A stretch of 27,179 bases of DNA, taken from NCBI GenBank assembly GCA_900547755.1, contig URIC01000036.1, positions 1-27,179 on the forward strand, in the 5' to 3' direction. Under the pieces are notes generated by a model. That model saw only the letters and a list, made by a program, of their open reading frames with translations. It was not told the origin of the DNA and did no database searches. Shown in pieces: positions 23,911 to 27,179 of this stretch. This DNA comes from an uncultured Bacteroidales bacterium. GTDB lineage: Bacteria; Bacteroidota; Bacteroidia; Bacteroidales; Muribaculaceae. The translations under genes were made by a program, and so were the position numbers. How positions within the stretch are numbered: position 1 is the first letter of the stretch; each line of letters begins with the position of its first letter.

Positions 23911-24984
23911 TTACGGTTTCTGACTTTCTGAAGCGTTGGCCTTGCCCTTGCCGGCAAGCATACCGCAGGCGGCCATTATGTCCTCGCCCCTCGAGGCACG
24001 GATGGTGCTTATTATTCCTTTGGAATTGAGGTAATTGCGGAATATTATCATTTTCTCCTCCGAAGAGGGGACAAGCTCTACGCCGGGTATGGCGTGGAAC
24101 CGTATGAGGTTGACACGGCACTCCAGGTTGCCTATAAGGGATACGAGCAGATTGGCGTGCGCTATGTCGTCGTTGAGGTTACGCCACATAATGTACTCCA
24201 GGGAGAGGCGGCGCTGGTGCGAGAAGTCATACCCCTGCAGCAACTGCATGACGTTGCGTATCGGATATGCCCTCTCGGCAGGCATCATGGAGCGTCGCTG
24301 GTCCGGGTCGGCGCTGTGTACGCTCACAGCCACATGTACCTGTGTTCGGTCCAACAGTTCCTTAAGTTCTGTCAGCTTGCCCACTGTAGAGACGGTGATT
24401 CGCTTCGGACTCCAGGCCATACCCCAGGGAGCGGTCATTATCTCAAGCACCTGAAGCAGTTCGCCCAAGTTGTCCAACGGCTCACCCATGCCCATGAAGA
24501 CAACGTTGGTGAGCGGGTTCAGGGGCTCATGTCCCTTCTCCGGCACCGGGGGTACGCTCAGTATCTGGTCCATAATCTGGGCGGCTGTAAGGTTTCCTTT
24601 GAATCCCTGTTTGCCGGTCATGCAGAAATAGCAGTTCATACGGCATCCTGCCTGGGAGGAGACACAGAGAGTGGCCCTGTCATGGTCCGGGATATAGACG
24701 GATTCCACCTTCTGCCCCTCGCCGAAGTCAAACAGGTATTTCACTGTCCCGTCCTTGCTCTTAAGGGCTGCAGAGGGAGCGGTACGTCCCACGGTATAAT
24801 AGGTCGAGAGCCACTCCTTGTTCTTGAGCGAGATGTTATTCATCTCTTCGAAGGAAGTGACACGTTTGTCATACAGCCATTTGGCGATCTGGCCGGCCAC
24901 GAAGCGCGGCATGCCGCCCTCTTTCACCACAGCCTGGAGCTGGGTCAGGGTCATGCCTATGAGCGGTCGTCTGGAGCTTAACAT
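23911..24984 (-). CDS. rlmN: Dual-specificity 23S rRNA/tRNA (adenine-C2)-methyltransferase RlmN
   Basis: RlmN is a radical SAM enzyme that methylates C2 of A2503 in 23S rRNA and A37 in some tRNAs. The 357-aa chain has an N-terminal accessory domain (about 10-85, MPRFVAGQIAKWLY) and the 4Fe-4S motif C114-RMN-C118-YF-C121 within SSQAGCRMNCYFCMTGKQG. GMGEPLDN (165-172) is the SAM-binding region. C340 in IMAACGML matches the methyl-carrying Cys of E. coli (C355), and C107 matches E. coli C118. All key residues are present. ATG 24984 is used; M11 is a possible later start. The gene lies after the terminator of the PpiD-like gene and 30 bases before the coiled-coil gene. No clear promoter box was found in the 113-base gap. 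Confidence 0.96.
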   Translation of the reverse strand: MLSSRRPLIGMTLTQLQAVVKEGGMPRFVAGQIAKWLYDKRVTSFEEMNNISLKNKEWLSTYYTVGRTAPSAALKSKDGTVKYLFDFGEGQKVESVYIPDHDRATLCVSSQAGCRMNCYFCMTGKQGFKGNLTAAQIMDQILSVPPVPEKGHEPLNPLTNVVFMGMGEPLDNLGELLQVLEIMTAPWGMAWSPKRITVSTVGKLTELKELLDRTQVHVAVSVHSADPDQRRSMMPAERAYPIRNVMQLLQGYDFSHQRRLSLEYIMWRNLNDDIAHANLLVSLIGNLECRVNLIRFHAIPGVELVPSSEEKMIIFRNYLNSKGIISTIRASRGEDIMAACGMLAGKGKANASESQKP

Positions 24985-25035
24985 ATTGCTGAGTTTTATT
25001 AACGCGGGTTACTGACAAACACCCTCTTAATCAAA

Positions 25036-25073
25036 CAGGCAAGGAGGAGACGGCTGTCTCTTCTCCTTGCCTG
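25036..25073 (-). terminator. Intrinsic terminator of the PpiD-like gene
   Basis: The arms 25036-25050 and 25059-25073 form a 15-bp stem (one G-U) around the loop CGGCTGTC. On the minus strand it is followed by TTTGATTAAG, a moderate T run. It lies 25 bases after the stop codon at 25098. Confidence 0.8.
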
Positions 25074-25097
25074 CGTGAGAGTGAATTGAAGATTCTA

Positions 25098-27179
25098 TCA
25101 ACGGGTACCGGTCATCTCATAGAGATGGTTTTCCATACGGTTGTTGCCGCGCAGCATCTTGGAGATGTTGCCACGTGTGCTGTATGAGTTCTTGTAAGAG
25201 CCGGAGAGCTGCTTGTCGTCCATCTTGGCGGGTGCGGGCACCTTGCCTTTGACAACGAATGCGTAAACACCGTCGTCACCCTTGACGAGCACTACCTTCT
25301 GACCTGCGGGAGTACCGGTCATGCGAGCGAGTACCTTGGGGTCGCGGATACGGTTGGAGCCTACGAAACGGACTACCTCGTCGGCAATCACAGCCTCGCC
25401 CATAGCCTGAGCCGTGGCGTTGAGGTCACCCTTGCCGCTGTACTGCTTCACGAGCTGGTCGCCGGCCTTATTGGCGCGGATACGGGCCTCCAGGTCTTTC
25501 TTGACTGCGGAGTCGGTGTAGGGAGCGAAGTCCTCGTACTCATCCTCTACCAGAGCTACGTAGATGTAGGGATTCTGGCTGTTTTCGTTGGTCACCACCT
25601 CGGATATGTTGCCCGGCTCGGCGTCTGTCACGGCCCAGGATACCAGCTTGCTGGCCATGGGATAGTAGCGGGCGGGAGACTGCGGGTTGGTGCTGAGGGC
25701 CATCTGGTCCTGCGGGTTGTTGATGGGTAGACCGGCGGTGGAGCCGCTCACGGGGATTACATTGAAGTTGTAACCGGCTTTCTGGGCACCGGCTTCCATC
25801 TTGGCGGCAGTGTTATTGGCGGCCACATATTTGGCCATCGCCTCAGAGGCCTTCTCTATTGTCTCTTTGGAGGGATACAGGGTGTAGGTCGCCGTCTCGA
25901 GTTCATAGACGGGAACACGGGGCTTGACGCTCTTCACGTAAGCGAGGACGCTGCCCTGGGGTGTGGACTGCACATCTACAAGAGTGCCGGCACCTACTGT
26001 GTCAAGCTGTGCCGCTATGTTGGCAGGGAGCCCCTTGCGCTCTTCGGGATTCTGCAGTGCTACGTTCAGGCTCTGGGGAGCGAGCTGAAGTTTCTGGGAA
26101 TCGAACTTGCCGCCTAAGGAATCAACGGAAGTACCGCCGGCCAGGGCTGCCTTCACATCCTTCAGGATAGAGGGGTCAACCATCATCTGTACCAGCTCTA
26201 CGCCCTCGTTGGCAGTGTCGCCCACCTTAACCACCTTGACTATCTCGAAAGAACCGTCCATGGAGGGGAAAGCCTTGACCGTACCGGCGATAACGGGCAC
26301 TGAGTCGCCCTCAAGGAATTTAGCGATGGCGGGATTGCCTACGGAGGAAGCGGCAAAGCGGCCGGTCTCGGACTGGACACCTGCCTTAATCAGGTCTTTG
26401 GAAATCTTGTTGCCGGACTGCATGGCTTTCATCGTCTCGCTTTGCAGCTTGGCGGCCTCCTTGCGGTCAGCGTCAGAGGGAACGACGTGATATGTAAGGT
26501 AAGCCACTGTCTTGGTGTCTTCGTTCACCTTGTAGCGGTTCTTGGTCTTCTCATACTCAGCTTTGAGCTCGGCATCGGAGACTTTGATTTTGTCAAGGTC
26601 GGCGAAGTGCTTGACGGCGTAGTCGACTGTCGTGCCCTCGTTTGCGTTTGCGAAGAGGTCTTTCTTCTCAAAATCGTTGGGGCCAATCAGGCCGGAGAGG
26701 AGCTGCTGATAGAGTACGCGACGGGCCGCCGTACGTGTTTCCTGCTCCATGGCAATCCAGTTCTGCTGGAGGGGAGCGACCATGTCTTTGTTAAGGCCAT
26801 ACTTCTCCGGAGAGAAAATCAAAGCGTGGACAAAGCGGGGGTCCTGAAGCTGCTCCTGAGTGATATTGGGGAAAATCTGAGCTATATAGCTTGCGTTAGA
26901 GGAAATGAAGCGCTGCACGGGTTCCTGGGGAGCGTCCATAATCATGAATGTCACCATCTCGTCGCTGACTTCCACACCGAGTTGGTCGGCGGCATTGTCA
27001 AGCAGCTTCTCCTCTATAAGCTGGCTTATGACCATTTGCGAGAGTTCCTGGCCGTCGGCATCGGGATTCGCGGCCTGCAGCATCTCCAGGCGCTGCTGAT
27101 ACTCGCTGATGTCGACTTTGGCATCGCCGAGCTGAGCCACGGTAGTGCCGTTGCCGAAGAGCGTACGGCCGTTAGTAAG
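25098..27179 (-). CDS. PpiD/SurA-like periplasmic folding factor, N-terminus cut by the window
   Basis: This is a 5'-truncated gene: the frame stays open to the right edge (the first residues read LTNGRTLFGNGTTVAQLGD), so the start and probably an N-terminal transmembrane anchor lie outside. The visible 693 residues open with a SurA_N-like chaperone domain (VDISEYQQRLEM ... VISQLIEEKLLDNAADQLGVEVSDE). A helical segment (VSDAELKAEYEKTKNRYKVNE) and the region where PpiD carries its parvulin domain follow, ending in a C-terminal part with VEDEYEDFAPYTDSAVKKDL. No His occurs in the chain between TYHVVPSD and NHLYEMTGTR at the very end, so the two active-site His of parvulins are absent and isomerase activity is doubtful. 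The expected role is chaperoning of exported and outer-membrane proteins, anchored to the inner membrane. Terminator at 25036-25073. Confidence 0.88.
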   Translation of the reverse strand, partial: LTNGRTLFGNGTTVAQLGDAKVDISEYQQRLEMLQAANPDADGQELSQMVISQLIEEKLLDNAADQLGVEVSDEMVTFMIMDAPQEPVQRFISSNASYIAQIFPNITQEQLQDPRFVHALIFSPEKYGLNKDMVAPLQQNWIAMEQETRTAARRVLYQQLLSGLIGPNDFEKKDLFANANEGTTVDYAVKHFADLDKIKVSDAELKAEYEKTKNRYKVNEDTKTVAYLTYHVVPSDADRKEAAKLQSETMKAMQSGNKISKDLIKAGVQSETGRFAASSVGNPAIAKFLEGDSVPVIAGTVKAFPSMDGSFEIVKVVKVGDTANEGVELVQMMVDPSILKDVKAALAGGTSVDSLGGKFDSQKLQLAPQSLNVALQNPEERKGLPANIAAQLDTVGAGTLVDVQSTPQGSVLAYVKSVKPRVPVYELETATYTLYPSKETIEKASEAMAKYVAANNTAAKMEAGAQKAGYNFNVIPVSGSTAGLPINNPQDQMALSTNPQSPARYYPMASKLVSWAVTDAEPGNISEVVTNENSQNPYIYVALVEDEYEDFAPYTDSAVKKDLEARIRANKAGDQLVKQYSGKGDLNATAQAMGEAVIADEVVRFVGSNRIRDPKVLARMTGTPAGQKVVLVKGDDGVYAFVVKGKVPAPAKMDDKQLSGSYKNSYSTRGNISKMLRGNNRMENHLYEMTGTR

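Noticed and set aside
1..27179. CRISPR arrays, tRNA or rRNA genes, insertion sequences, phage or defence genes
   Set aside because: No regularly spaced repeats, cloverleaf-like genes, transposase motifs or recognised defence proteins were seen on either strand.

Overview
The window looks like chromosomal DNA of an anaerobic Bacteroidota, most likely order Bacteroidales and plausibly Muribaculaceae (inference). The grounds are secreted proteins ending in type IX secretion (T9SS)-type C-terminal domains, an OprO/P-type porin with a DUF4492 gene in front of cydAB, a rubrerythrin plus flavin reductase-rubredoxin pair, no clear Shine-Dalgarno sequences, and several promoters of the Bacteroidetes form TTTG-N19/20-TAnnTTTG. 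I see no rRNA, tRNA, CRISPR array, insertion sequence or phage gene, and no gene-free stretch longer than 300 bases. The longest is about 292 bases at 17840-18131.

Layout. (1) 1-1700: a terminator, a small exported protein of unknown function, and a CNNM/CBS transporter-like membrane protein, all on +. (2) 1716-3172 (-): an nfeD - SPFH/stomatin operon. (3) 3330-6026 (-): a very large secreted multidomain protein. (4) 6135-11667 (-): an oxygen-handling block. It holds porin - DUF4492 - cydA - cydB (cytochrome bd quinol oxidase) from one promoter, then rubrerythrin - rubredoxin-fused flavin reductase from a second promoter, with a terminator after it. (5) 11892-19211: a cell-envelope cluster. 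It holds a two-gene operon of T9SS-type cargo (a jelly-roll/FN3 protein and an Omp28-like thioredoxin-fold protein with a CxxC), a membrane-anchored TPR-AraC regulator just upstream on the same strand, and a divergent lipoprotein whose thioredoxin domain has lost its CxxC. (6) 19286-25000 (-): polynucleotide phosphorylase, an exported dipeptide epimerase, a membrane-anchored coiled-coil protein and RlmN. (7) 25098-27179 (-): a PpiD/SurA-like periplasmic folding factor, cut at its N-terminus by the window edge.

How the genes may work together. Region 4 reads as an O2 and peroxide scavenging set for an anaerobe that meets traces of oxygen: cytochrome bd reduces O2 with quinol, and rubrerythrin reduces peroxide with electrons passed through rubredoxin/flavin modules. 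Region 5 is the best candidate for an undescribed system. A one-component regulator with a predicted extracytoplasmic TPR sensor and a cytoplasmic AraC domain sits next to surface-exported cargo, and possible operator repeats, including a direct repeat with 21-bp spacing, lie between regulator and cargo. All functions are read from protein motifs by eye; no database search was run.
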